Assembly (NCBI RefSeq): GCF_012650175.1
Contig: NZ_JAAILI010000086.1
Coordinates: 62,001 to 126,000, forward strand
Direction of reading: 5' to 3'
Source: Sphingomonas sp. S2M10
Lineage (GTDB): Bacteria > Pseudomonadota > Alphaproteobacteria > Sphingomonadales > Sphingomonadaceae
Length of the DNA stretch: 64,000 nt
The notes below the pieces were generated by a model that saw only the letters and a program-made list of their open reading frames with translations, was not told the origin of the DNA and made no database searches. This document shows, one piece after another, positions 1 to 7,905 of this stretch (position 1 is the stretch's first letter; every line of letters begins with the position of its first letter). The position numbers were made by a program, and so were the translations under genes.

Positions 1-1560
1 CGGCTGGGCACGGTGCTGTTCGACAATATGCGCAACGCGGTGTTCGAGCGGGTGGGGCAGGACGCCACCCGCCGGCTCGCCTCGGACGTGTTCCGCCACC
101 TCCACCAGCTTTCGCTGCGCTTCCACCTCAACCGCCGCACCGGCGCGGTGACCAAGGTGGTCGAGCGCGGCACCAAGAGCATCGACACGATGCTCTATTT
201 CCTGCTGTTCAACATCGCGCCGACGATCCTCGAGCTCGGCATGGTGCTCGGCATCTTCGGCACGCGCTTTGGCTGGTGGCTGGTGGCGGGCACGCTGGCG
301 ATGGTGGTGGTCTATATCGCCTTTACCCGCTGGGTGACCGACTGGCGTTCCAAGCTGCGCGAGCAGATGAACGACTTGGATACGGGCGCGGTTGCGCATG
401 CGGTCGATTCGCTGCTCAACTTCGAGACGGTCAAATATTTCAATGCCGAAGCCCGCGAGAGCGCCCGCTACGACAAGGCGATGACGGCGTACATGAACGC
501 CGCCGTCACCAGCGAGAATTCGCTCGCCTGGCTCAATATCGGCCAGGCGCTGATCACCAACCTGATGCTCGCCGCCGGCATGGCGCTGGTGGTGTTCGGC
601 TGGGCGAGCGGTCGCTTCACGCCGGGCGACGTGGTGCTGGTGTCGACGCTGCTCAGCCAGCTGTTCCGCCCGCTCGACATGCTCGGCTGGGTGTATCGCA
701 CGATCCGCCAGGGCGTGATCGACATGGGCGCGATGTTCGACCTGCTTGATACCGGCGCGGAGGTGAAGGACGCACCCGATGCCCAGCCCTTGGCCATTCA
801 GCAGGGCCATGTCCGGTTCGAGGGCGTGCAGTTCGGCTATGACGCCGATCGCCAGATCCTCAAGGGCATCGACCTCGACATCCCGGCCGGCGCGACGATC
901 GCGGTGGTCGGCCCCTCGGGCGCGGGCAAGTCGACGCTCGCGCGGCTGATGTACCGCTTCTACGACGTCACCGGCGGCCACATCACCATTGACGGACAGG
1001 ACATCCGCGAGGTGACCCAGGCGAGCCTGCGCGCCGCGATCGGCATCGTGCCGCAGGACACGGTGCTGTTCAACGAAACGATCGGCTACAACATCGCCTA
1101 TGGCCGCGAGGGCGCGACGCCCGAGCAGATCGCCGAGGCGGTGCGCGGCGCCTCGATTGCCAACTTCATCCAGGCGCTGCCCGACGGGCTCGATACCCGC
1201 GTGGGCGAGCGCGGCCTCAAGCTCTCCGGCGGCGAGAAGCAGCGCGTGGCGATCGCCCGCACGCTGGTGAAGAATCCGCCGATCCTGATCCTCGACGAGG
1301 CGACCAGCGCGCTAGACAGCCGTACCGAGGCGGATATCCAAGCGACGCTCGAATCGATCGAGCAGGGCCGCACTACCATCGTCATTGCGCACCGGCTGTC
1401 GACCGTGGTCCATGCCGATCGCATCATCGTGCTGGAGGCGGGTCGGGTGGTCGAGCAGGGCACCCATGCCGAGCTGCTGCGCGAAGGCGGGATCTATGCC
1501 GAGATGTGGGCGCGGCAGGCGCAGGAACGCGAGGAAGGCGAAGCGCCGGTCGCGGAGTAG
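1..1560 (+). CDS. Atm1-type ABC exporter, 5' end outside window
   Basis: The frame is open at base 1 and stops at 1558-1560, so about 519 C-terminal residues are present and the first membrane helices are missing. What remains is a half-transporter: a transmembrane exporter domain of roughly 250 residues, then a nucleotide-binding domain with Walker A GPSGAGKST (910-936), signature LSGGE (1222-1236), Walker B ILILDEATSALD and switch histidine VIAHRLST. The motif NFETVKYFNAE in the membrane part is typical of the Atm1/HMT1 group. These are inner-membrane homodimers that export glutathione-linked sulfur or metal conjugates (family knowledge). The substrate here is inferred only from the family. 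No partner gene is visible. Confidence 0.9.
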   Translation, partial: RLGTVLFDNMRNAVFERVGQDATRRLASDVFRHLHQLSLRFHLNRRTGAVTKVVERGTKSIDTMLYFLLFNIAPTILELGMVLGIFGTRFGWWLVAGTLAMVVVYIAFTRWVTDWRSKLREQMNDLDTGAVAHAVDSLLNFETVKYFNAEARESARYDKAMTAYMNAAVTSENSLAWLNIGQALITNLMLAAGMALVVFGWASGRFTPGDVVLVSTLLSQLFRPLDMLGWVYRTIRQGVIDMGAMFDLLDTGAEVKDAPDAQPLAIQQGHVRFEGVQFGYDADRQILKGIDLDIPAGATIAVVGPSGAGKSTLARLMYRFYDVTGGHITIDGQDIREVTQASLRAAIGIVPQDTVLFNETIGYNIAYGREGATPEQIAEAVRGASIANFIQALPDGLDTRVGERGLKLSGGEKQRVAIARTLVKNPPILILDEATSALDSRTEADIQATLESIEQGRTTIVIAHRLSTVVHADRIIVLEAGRVVEQGTHAELLREGGIYAEMWARQAQEREEGEAPVAE

Positions 1561-1645
1561 GTGTACGGCGAAGCGTTCTGAAATATCGATGGATTGATGC
1601 GGCAAGTGGCGGTAGCGTCAGGGTTCCTCTCGATCGGGGCATCAG

Positions 1646-2566
1646 ATGCGAGTCTTGCTCTTGCTTTCCATGGTTGCCGCTTCGCTTCTGCTCGCCCCAC
1701 CGGCTGCTAGCGGGCCCCCGGTCGAGGCCATCGCGGAAGGCACGTTCCGGTTCTGGAAACCCAGCGACGGGGTGGCGACATGGACCTCGGCAGGTGTCCG
1801 CATCCGGATCGAGCCGGCGCCCTGCCGCACCCCGCCGCAAACCGAGGGCTGCAGCTTCGACCATGTCAACAACCAGCCGCTGGTGACGATCACGGCGCCG
1901 GGCCTGCCCGACTACCGCGCGCTCGGGGATTCGCAGTCGTCCTTCTACCGGATCGCCGTAGCTCGCCTTCAACCTGGCGACAGCCGCCCGGGCATCGTTC
2001 TCGAAAACCAGTCGGGCGGTTCCGGCGGAGACGTGCGCGAGCAGATCCTGCTTTCCGATGGCAGCGGCTATCGCGAGCAACTCCTGCCCGGGCATCTTCA
2101 GGGAGAACTGCCGGCCCGGCTGTCCGATCTTTCGGGCGACGGCGCCGTCGATTTCGTGCTGGGGGACGGATCGTTCGATGGCGCTTTCGGGTGCAACGCC
2201 TGCACGCCGCGGCCGCCCAGGGTGCTCAGCTTCCGAAACGGCGTGGCCGTCGATGTATCGCGCGAGCGTGCCTATGCCGACGTGTTCCGGCGCGCATTGC
2301 CGGGGTTACGCGACCGCTGCTTCGACCGGCACCAGCGCTATCGCAACGGCAGCTGCGCCGCCTATGTCGCGACGGCGGCGCGGCTGGGGCTGGTATCCCC
2401 CGCGTGGAATGCCATGCTGCGCCACTATAACCGCGAGGGTATCGACATTTGGCGGGGTTGTGTCGCAGCCCCGCCTCGCGGGAACGCCGGTGCCGACCAA
2501 CGCTGTTATCGCACGTTCCCCCAGTCTCTGGCAGCCTTTCTGCGCAAGACCGAGTATATGCGCTGA
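1646..2566 (+). CDS. Secreted protein of unknown function
   Basis: I do not recognise the family. The 306-residue product starts with a clear signal peptide (MRVLLLLSMVAASLLLAPP, cut probably near the ASG that follows), so it should be periplasmic or secreted. A stretch LSDLSGDGAVDFVLGDGS near residue 165 resembles the Asp-rich loops of FG-GAP/VCBS repeats, and the segment before it (SGGSGGDVREQILLSDGSGY) fits a beta-rich fold. The C-terminal third has several cysteines (around GCNACTP, RDRCFD, GSCAAY, WRGC, QRCY) that could form disulfides. It lies 85 bases after the ABC gene and 17 bases before the hydrolase gene on the same strand. Function unknown. Confidence 0.7.
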   Translation: MRVLLLLSMVAASLLLAPPAASGPPVEAIAEGTFRFWKPSDGVATWTSAGVRIRIEPAPCRTPPQTEGCSFDHVNNQPLVTITAPGLPDYRALGDSQSSFYRIAVARLQPGDSRPGIVLENQSGGSGGDVREQILLSDGSGYREQLLPGHLQGELPARLSDLSGDGAVDFVLGDGSFDGAFGCNACTPRPPRVLSFRNGVAVDVSRERAYADVFRRALPGLRDRCFDRHQRYRNGSCAAYVATAARLGLVSPAWNAMLRHYNREGIDIWRGCVAAPPRGNAGADQRCYRTFPQSLAAFLRKTEYMR

Positions 2567-2583
2567 CGACCTGAGGAGGGCAG

Positions 2584-3522
2584 ATGCGGATAGCGTTCGG
2601 AGTGGCAGGCATGGGCGTGCTCGGGTTGGCCGGATGGTCGGCCTGGGCGGGGCGCAAGGCCGAGCAAATGGTGCCGGCGGATGGCCGCTTTCTCGAGGTC
2701 GACGGCGCGCGACTGCATATCGTCGAGCTGGGGCCGAAGGACGCCGCCGGGCCGGCGATCGTGATGATCCACGGCATCATGGCGCAGCTGCGCAATTTCA
2801 GCCATTCGCTCGCTGGCCGACTGGCGAAGGACCACCGGGTGATCCTGATCGATCGGCCGGGCTGGGGTCATTCGCGGCTCACCGGCTCGCGGCCCGATCT
2901 CGCCCGGCAGGGGCGGATGATCGCGCAAGCGATCGAGACGCTGGGGCTGGAGAAGCCGCTGGTGGTCGGCCATTCGATGGGCGGCGCGGTTGCCCTCGCG
3001 CTCGCCACCGAGCGGCCGGAGGTGCCCGGCGCGCTGGCGCTGATCGCGCCGCTGACGCAGATCGTCGACCAGCCGCCGGCGGTGTTCCGCGGGTTGATAG
3101 CGCCGCCGGGCCTTCGCGATGCGCTCGCCTGGACGGTTGCGGTGCCGATGGCCGTGGCATTCGGCAAGCAGGGCGCCGAGGCGGTGTTCGCGCCCGATCC
3201 GGTGCCGGCGGACTTCGCCACGGCGGGCGGCGGGGCGCTGTCGGCGCGCGCATCCGCCTATCAGATGGGCAGCTTCGAGATCCGCATGGCGCAGCGGGCG
3301 ATGCCGCCGCTGATCGCGCGGTACGGGGAGATTCGGGTGCCGGTGTCGATCCTCTATGGCCGCCAGGATGCGCTGCTCGATCCGGCGCTGCACGGTGAGC
3401 GGACAGCCGCCGAGATTGCCGGGGGCAAGGTCACGCTGATCGACGGCGGGCACATGCTGCCGCTGACGCATGCGGCGGAAACCGAGGCTTGGCTGCGCGC
3501 GGTGTTGGTGGGAATGGCATAA
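2584..3522 (+). CDS. Alpha/beta-hydrolase fold protein
   Basis: The 312-residue product has a short hydrophobic N-terminus (a possible signal anchor, about residues 3-22) and then an alpha/beta-hydrolase core. Visible elements are the oxyanion motif HG (IMIHGIMAQ-type, near residue 63), the nucleophile elbow GHSMGG with Ser131, and a late histidine in DGGHMLPLTH. The order nucleophile-acid-histidine is as expected for the family. The start at 2584 follows a GAGGAGGGC-type ribosome site. The substrate cannot be told from sequence; homologues include esterases, epoxide hydrolases and C-C hydrolases. It ends beside an intergenic palindrome and converges on the tlpA-like gene. Confidence 0.85.
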   Translation: MRIAFGVAGMGVLGLAGWSAWAGRKAEQMVPADGRFLEVDGARLHIVELGPKDAAGPAIVMIHGIMAQLRNFSHSLAGRLAKDHRVILIDRPGWGHSRLTGSRPDLARQGRMIAQAIETLGLEKPLVVGHSMGGAVALALATERPEVPGALALIAPLTQIVDQPPAVFRGLIAPPGLRDALAWTVAVPMAVAFGKQGAEAVFAPDPVPADFATAGGGALSARASAYQMGSFEIRMAQRAMPPLIARYGEIRVPVSILYGRQDALLDPALHGERTAAEIAGGKVTLIDGGHMLPLTHAAETEAWLRAVLVGMA

Positions 3523-3533
3523 ACCACAACCCT

Positions 3534-3650
3534 CACCCTCCCCCCCGCCTGCGGCGGCGGGTCCCCTCCCTCTCCCAAGGGGAGAGGGCGCTTGAATCCC
3601 TCCCCCTTGGGAGAGGGAGGGAGCCGCGAAGCAGCGGAAGGGCGAGGGTG
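3534..3650. repeat. Intergenic palindromic repeat (family A)
   Basis: A large imperfect inverted repeat between two convergent genes. The outer arms are CACCCTC (3534-3540) and GAGGGTG (3644-3650). An inner pair, CCCTCTCCCAAGGGG and CCCCTTGGGAGAGGG, can fold as a long hairpin. Similar CCCTCCC-rich palindromes occur at 20507-20620 and 47430-47530. It may also end transcription from both sides, but no T-run follows it. Confidence 0.75.
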
Positions 3651-3660
3651 CCCTGCCCGG

Positions 3661-4242
3661 TTACTGCGCCTCTGCGATCAGCTTGGCAGCCTGGTCACCC
3701 GCCCAGTCGAACTCACCCGAGACGCGCCACACTTCCTTGCCGGCCGAATCATAGAGGATCGTCGTCGGCAGGTTGACGCCGAGCTGCACGCTGAATGCGG
3801 TGTCGGTATCCAGCCAGGGCTTCAGATGCTGGTACCCGTTCTTCTGGAAGAACGGGCCGACCACTTCCATCCCCTTGAGGTCCTGGCTCAGCGGCAACAC
3901 CACCAGCGTGTCGCCTGCCTTGCCGGCCAGCGTATCGAGCGTCGGCATTTCCTTGATGCACGGCACGCACCAGGTCGCCCACAGGTTGAGCAGCACCGGC
4001 TTGCCCTGGAAGGCGGCCAGCGTGGTCTTCTTGCCCGCGGCGTCGGTGAACGGAATCGTCGGCGCCGCCTCGCCCTTGTGGCTGCGGTCGACGGCGCCGC
4101 CCGGGGCGGGGACGCCCGCAGTGGCGGGTGCCGTTACGTTCGCTTGCTGAGAAGGCTGGGATTGCTTATCGCACCCCGCAACTGCGAGGGCGCCCAAAAG
4201 GAGAAGACCGATCACCGAGCGCAAGGACAGCTCCAATTCCAT
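3661..4242 (-). CDS. TlpA-like thioredoxin-fold lipoprotein
   Basis: A membrane-anchored thiol:disulfide oxidoreductase of the TlpA/ResA type, acting in the periplasm on cysteines of exported proteins (often cytochrome-c maturation; family knowledge). Read from the ATG at 4242, residues 10-24 form a lipoprotein signal with lipobox AVAGC (Cys24). A Pro/Ala-rich linker follows, then a thioredoxin fold with WCVPC (residues 91-95) and a cis-Pro region near LPTTI. The ATG overlaps the argH ATG in the four bases CATG. A TTG at 4224 is the better start: GGAG lies six bases upstream, and it gives a normal basic n-region (MRSVIGLLLL) instead of the acidic MELEL. About 194 codons, or 188 from TTG. Confidence 0.88.
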   Translation of the reverse strand: MELELSLRSVIGLLLLGALAVAGCDKQSQPSQQANVTAPATAGVPAPGGAVDRSHKGEAAPTIPFTDAAGKKTTLAAFQGKPVLLNLWATWCVPCIKEMPTLDTLAGKAGDTLVVLPLSQDLKGMEVVGPFFQKNGYQHLKPWLDTDTAFSVQLGVNLPTTILYDSAGKEVWRVSGEFDWAGDQAAKLIAEAQ

Positions 4243-5617
4243 GTGGGGAGGGCGCTTCGCCGAAGGCCCGTCCGCGGTGATGCGCGAGATAAACGCCTCC
4301 ATCCCCTTCGACAAGCGGATGTGGCAGCAGGATCTGCGCGGCTCCAAGGCGCATGTCGCGATGCTGGGCCAGCAGGGGATCGTGGGTGCGGAGGATGCCG
4401 CGACGATCGGCGCGGGCCTCGACCAGGTCGCCGAGGACTTCGCCGCGAACGGCGTGCCCGAGGATCTGGCGCTCGAAGACATCCACATGCTCGCCGAAAG
4501 CCGGCTGGCTGCGACCATCGGCCCCGTCGCGGGTCGCCTCCACACCGCGCGCTCGCGCAATGACCAGGTCGCGACCGACTTCCGCCTCTGGGTGCGCGAC
4601 GCGATCGACCAGGCCGATGCGGCGCTGGGCGCGCTCCAGGACGCGCTGCTCGCCCGCGCCGAACAGCATGCCGACAGCGTGATGCCGGGCTTCACCCACC
4701 TTCAGGTCGCGCAGCCGGTGACCTTGGGCCACCATCTGATGGCCTATTTCGAGATGTTCGCGCGCGATCGCTCGCGGCTCAAGGATGCGCGCGCGCGCAT
4801 GAACCTGTGCCCGCTGGGCTCGGCGGCGCTGGCCGGCACCGGCTTCAACCTCGATCGCGAGCGCACGGCAAAGGAACTCGGCTTCGACGGCCCGACCCGC
4901 AACTCGCTCGATTCGGTATCCGACCGCGATTTCGCGCTCGATTACCTCACCGCCGCCGCGCAGTGCAGCCTGCATCTGAGCCGGCTGGCCGAGGAATTCG
5001 TCATCTGGGCCAGCCAGCCCTTCGGCTTCGTCGCGCTGTCCGACCAATGGTCGACCGGCAGCTCGATCATGCCGCAGAAGCGCAACCCCGACGCGGCCGA
5101 GCTGGTTCGTGGCCATTCCGGGCGGATCAGCGGCGCGCTGTTCAGCCTGATGATGACGATGAAGGGGCTGCCGCTCGCCTATTCGAAGGACATGCAGGAC
5201 GACAAGCCGCCGGTGTTCGAGGCGCATGACCTGCTCGGCCTGAGCATTGCGGCGATGACCGGCATGGTCGAGAGCGCGACCTTCCGGCTCGAGCGGATGC
5301 GCGCGGCGGCGGAAGCCGGCTTCTCGACCGCGACCGATCTGGCCGACTGGCTGGTGCGCGAGGGCGGCATCCCGTTCCGCGAGGCGCACCACATCACCGG
5401 TCGCGCGGTCGCCAAGGCCGAGGCGGAGGGCATCCGTCTGGACCAGCTGCCGATCGCAGCGCTCCAGGAAATCGATGCACGGATCGACGAACGCGTGTAC
5501 GGCGTTCTCAGCGTCGACGCATCGGTGAACAGCCGGACCAGCTTCGGCGGCACGGCACCGTCGCGGGTTCGCGCGGCGATAGCAGCGGCGCGCAAGGGCC
5601 GTGAGGAGGAAGCATGA
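4241..5617 (+). CDS. argH: Argininosuccinate lyase
   Basis: Catalyses the last step of arginine synthesis, argininosuccinate to arginine plus fumarate, in the cytoplasm. The 458-residue frame shows the fumarase/aspartase superfamily signature GSSIMPQKRNP (residues 273-283), the substrate loops HTARSRNDQ (101-109) and THLQ (152-155), and near-complete family length. The only ATG is the one opening MWGGRF, which in homologues is usually preceded by about ten residues. Upstream, the frame stays open to a stop at 4148-4150 with no ATG, GTG, TTG or CTG, but an ATC at 4211 sits seven bases after AAAAGGAG and would add ITERKDSSNS. Translation may therefore begin at 4211. Divergent from the tlpA-like gene and overlapped at its 3' end by a small lipoprotein gene. 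Confidence 0.97.
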   Translation: MWGGRFAEGPSAVMREINASIPFDKRMWQQDLRGSKAHVAMLGQQGIVGAEDAATIGAGLDQVAEDFAANGVPEDLALEDIHMLAESRLAATIGPVAGRLHTARSRNDQVATDFRLWVRDAIDQADAALGALQDALLARAEQHADSVMPGFTHLQVAQPVTLGHHLMAYFEMFARDRSRLKDARARMNLCPLGSAALAGTGFNLDRERTAKELGFDGPTRNSLDSVSDRDFALDYLTAAAQCSLHLSRLAEEFVIWASQPFGFVALSDQWSTGSSIMPQKRNPDAAELVRGHSGRISGALFSLMMTMKGLPLAYSKDMQDDKPPVFEAHDLLGLSIAAMTGMVESATFRLERMRAAAEAGFSTATDLADWLVREGGIPFREAHHITGRAVAKAEAEGIRLDQLPIAALQEIDARIDERVYGVLSVDASVNSRTSFGGTAPSRVRAAIAAARKGREEEA

Positions 5618-5859
5618 GGAAGCGACTGCTGCTCACCATACCGGCCCTTGGGCTGGCACTGAGCGGTTGCGGCGTGCGCGAGGCCCTGGCCCCGCCGCCG
5701 GGGGGCTCGCTGCCGGTGGCGCCCTATGGCGCGTCGGCGACGCCCACGCCTCCCGACCTTCTGAAACCCACGGCGCAGAACCGCCCCGCGCGCAGCGACG
5801 ACCTGATCCAGGCGTCCGAAGCGCGGCGGAGCGACGAGTTCGACCTGCCACCCAACTGA
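5614..5859 (+). CDS. Small LptM-like lipoprotein
   Basis: An 81-residue protein starting in an ATGA overlap with the argH stop, so probably translationally coupled. Residues 1-19 are a lipoprotein signal ending in LALSGC, so the mature protein would be lipidated on Cys19 and membrane-attached. The rest is short, Pro-rich and hydrophilic. A tiny lipoprotein between argH and lysA is common in proteobacteria, and such proteins resemble LptM/YifL, which helps outer-membrane LptD assembly (family knowledge; the match here rests on size, lipobox and position). The lysA start lies 34 bases downstream. Confidence 0.75.
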   Translation: MRKRLLLTIPALGLALSGCGVREALAPPPGGSLPVAPYGASATPTPPDLLKPTAQNRPARSDDLIQASEARRSDEFDLPPN

Positions 5860-5893
5860 TTTTGGCGGCCAATCGCGCCGCACCCAGAGGCCC

Positions 5894-7153
5894 ATGACCG
5901 ATTTCTCGATGATCGACGGCGAACTGCACGTCGAATCGCTGCCCCTCGCGCGCATCGCCGCCGAGGTGGGCACGCCCGTCTATGTCTATTCCACCGAACG
6001 CTTCCAAGCCAATGCCCGCGCCTTTCGCGACGCGCTGAAGCCGCTGGGGCGAATCCACCTCGCCTTCGCGATCAAGGCCAATCCCAACCTCGCGGTGCTC
6101 AAGCTGCTGGCGAATGAGGGCTTCGGCGCCGACGTCGTCTCGGGCGGCGAGATGGCGCGCGCGCTGGCGGCGGGCGTGGCGCCCAAGGACATCGTGTTCT
6201 CGGGCGTCGGCAAGACCCGCCGCGAACTGGTGAAGGGGCTGGAGGCCGGGATCGGCCAGTTCAACCTCGAACTGGTCGAGGAAGGCGAAGTGCTGGCGGC
6301 ACTCGCCGCCGAGCGTGGCCTCACCGCGCGCGCGGCGCTGCGGGTGAACCCGGACGTCGATGCCGGTACGCACGAGAAGATCTCGACCGGCAAGGCGGAG
6401 AACAAGTTCGGCCTGCCGATCGGCGAGGCGCCCGCCATCTTCGACCGGCTGGGCAAGCTGCCCGGCCTCGATCTGCACGGCATCGCGGTGCATATCGGCA
6501 GCCAGCTGCTCGGCCTCGCGCCGCTGGAAGCCGCCTTCGAGCGCGTCGGCCGGCTGCTCGCCGAGCTGCGCGCCAATGGCCACACCATCACCCATGTCGA
6601 TCTCGGCGGCGGGCTCGGCGTGGCCTATCGCCCCGGCGAGGTGCCGCCGACCCCGGAAGCCTATGCCGAGATGGTCGCGCGGGTGACCAGGGACTGGGAC
6701 GTCGAACTGATGTTCGAGCCCGGCCGCACCATCGCCGGCAGCGCGGGCGTGCTGGTCACCGAGGTGCTGTGGGTGAAGCCGGGGCAGGTGCATCCCTGGG
6801 TGGTGGTGGATGCGGCGATGAACGACCTTGCCCGGGTCGCTCTCTACGACGCCTATCACGGCTTCGCGGCGGTGAAGCCCAGCGGAGAGCGCTTCGTCGC
6901 CAATGTCGCCGGACCGGTGTGCGAAAGCACCGACGTGTTCGTCAAGGCGCGCGAGATCGATGCCGTGAAGGCCGGCGACCTCGCCGTGCTGGAAACCGCC
7001 GGCGCGTACGGCGCGACCATGGCCAGCACCTATAACAGCCGCCCGTTGGTGCCCGAGGTGCTGGTTTCGGGCGACCGCTATGCCATCGTCGCCGGCCGCA
7101 TCTCCGCCGAGGAGATCATGGCCGCCGAGCAGGTGCCGGACTGGCTGAAGTGA
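5894..7153 (+). CDS. lysA: Diaminopimelate decarboxylase
   Basis: Converts meso-diaminopimelate to L-lysine with PLP, the last lysine step. The 419-residue protein has the PLP lysine in FAIKANPN (Lys61), the glycine loop LGGGLGV for phosphate binding, the motif EPGR (near residue 276), and the C-terminal CESTD and AGAYG elements of fold-type III decarboxylases. Length is normal. It lies in an argH-lipoprotein-lysA run, and its stop overlaps the GTG of the next gene (GTGA). The lysine and arginine end-steps are thus neighbours; lysC is elsewhere in this window at 36981. Confidence 0.97.
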   Translation: MTDFSMIDGELHVESLPLARIAAEVGTPVYVYSTERFQANARAFRDALKPLGRIHLAFAIKANPNLAVLKLLANEGFGADVVSGGEMARALAAGVAPKDIVFSGVGKTRRELVKGLEAGIGQFNLELVEEGEVLAALAAERGLTARAALRVNPDVDAGTHEKISTGKAENKFGLPIGEAPAIFDRLGKLPGLDLHGIAVHIGSQLLGLAPLEAAFERVGRLLAELRANGHTITHVDLGGGLGVAYRPGEVPPTPEAYAEMVARVTRDWDVELMFEPGRTIAGSAGVLVTEVLWVKPGQVHPWVVVDAAMNDLARVALYDAYHGFAAVKPSGERFVANVAGPVCESTDVFVKAREIDAVKAGDLAVLETAGAYGATMASTYNSRPLVPEVLVSGDRYAIVAGRISAEEIMAAEQVPDWLK

Positions 7154-7905
7154 CGCTCGCCGCGCTGCCTCTCTTCGTGAAACTGCAGGGGCGGCCGGTG
7201 ATTCTGGTCGGCGAGGGCGAACCGGCGGACGCCAAGCGCCGCCTGCTCGACCGCGCCGGCGCGCTGGTGGTGGGCGAGGGCGAGGCCGCCGCGCTCGCCA
7301 TCGTCGCGCTGGACGAACCCGAGGACGTGGTCGCCCGGCTCAAGGCACGCGGCGTGCTGGTCAACTGCGTCGACCGGCCCGAATTGTGCGACTTCACCCT
7401 GCCGGCGATCGTCGACCGCGATCCGGTGCTGATCGCGATCGGCACGGGCGGCGTCTCGGCGGGCTTGGCGGCGGCGCTGCGCCAGCGGCTGGAGGCGTTG
7501 CTGCCGGCCAGCCTCGGCGCGCTCGCCAAGGGGCTGGGCCGCAGCCGTGCGGCGATGAAGGCGCGCTGGCCCGATGCCGGCGCGCGGCGCCGGGCGCTGG
7601 CCAATGCGCTGGGCGAGGGCGGCATGCTCGATCTGCTCGCGAGCGATGGCGATGTCGATCGCTGGCTGGCCGAGGGCAGCGCCCCGCAGGCCCAGCTCGT
7701 CACGCTGCGGCTTACCTCGCCCGATCCCGAGGACCTCACGCTGCGTCAGGCGCGGCTGCTTGCGCAGGCCGATCGGCTTTTCCATCTAGGCGACGTGCCC
7801 GACGTCATCCTCAACCGCGCGCGTGCCGATGCCGCGCGCATCCTCGCCCGTCCCCCCGCCGATCCCGGCGACGGCCTGTCGTTGTGGCTGGAGATGGCGT
7901 CTTGA
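7150..7905 (+). CDS. Siroheme-synthase-like dehydrogenase (CysG N-domain) with methylase remnant
   Basis: A 251-residue protein starting at a GTG overlapping the lysA stop. The first ~150 residues match precorrin-2 dehydrogenase/sirohydrochlorin ferrochelatase (Met8p/CysG N-half): a Rossmann-type start (LQGRPVILVGEGEPADAKRR), then NCVDRPELCDFTLPAIVDRD and an ATGTGGVS-like IGTGGVSAGLA stretch. It would make siroheme for sulfite or nitrite reductase. The last ~75 residues (PDPEDLTLRQARLLAQAD) resemble the start of the uroporphyrinogen-III methylase domain of full CysG, but the domain ends almost at once. The protein is therefore longer than Met8p and much shorter than CysG. The 3' end overlaps the next gene by four bases. 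Confidence 0.82.
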   Translation: MTLAALPLFVKLQGRPVILVGEGEPADAKRRLLDRAGALVVGEGEAAALAIVALDEPEDVVARLKARGVLVNCVDRPELCDFTLPAIVDRDPVLIAIGTGGVSAGLAAALRQRLEALLPASLGALAKGLGRSRAAMKARWPDAGARRRALANALGEGGMLDLLASDGDVDRWLAEGSAPQAQLVTLRLTSPDPEDLTLRQARLLAQADRLFHLGDVPDVILNRARADAARILARPPADPGDGLSLWLEMAS

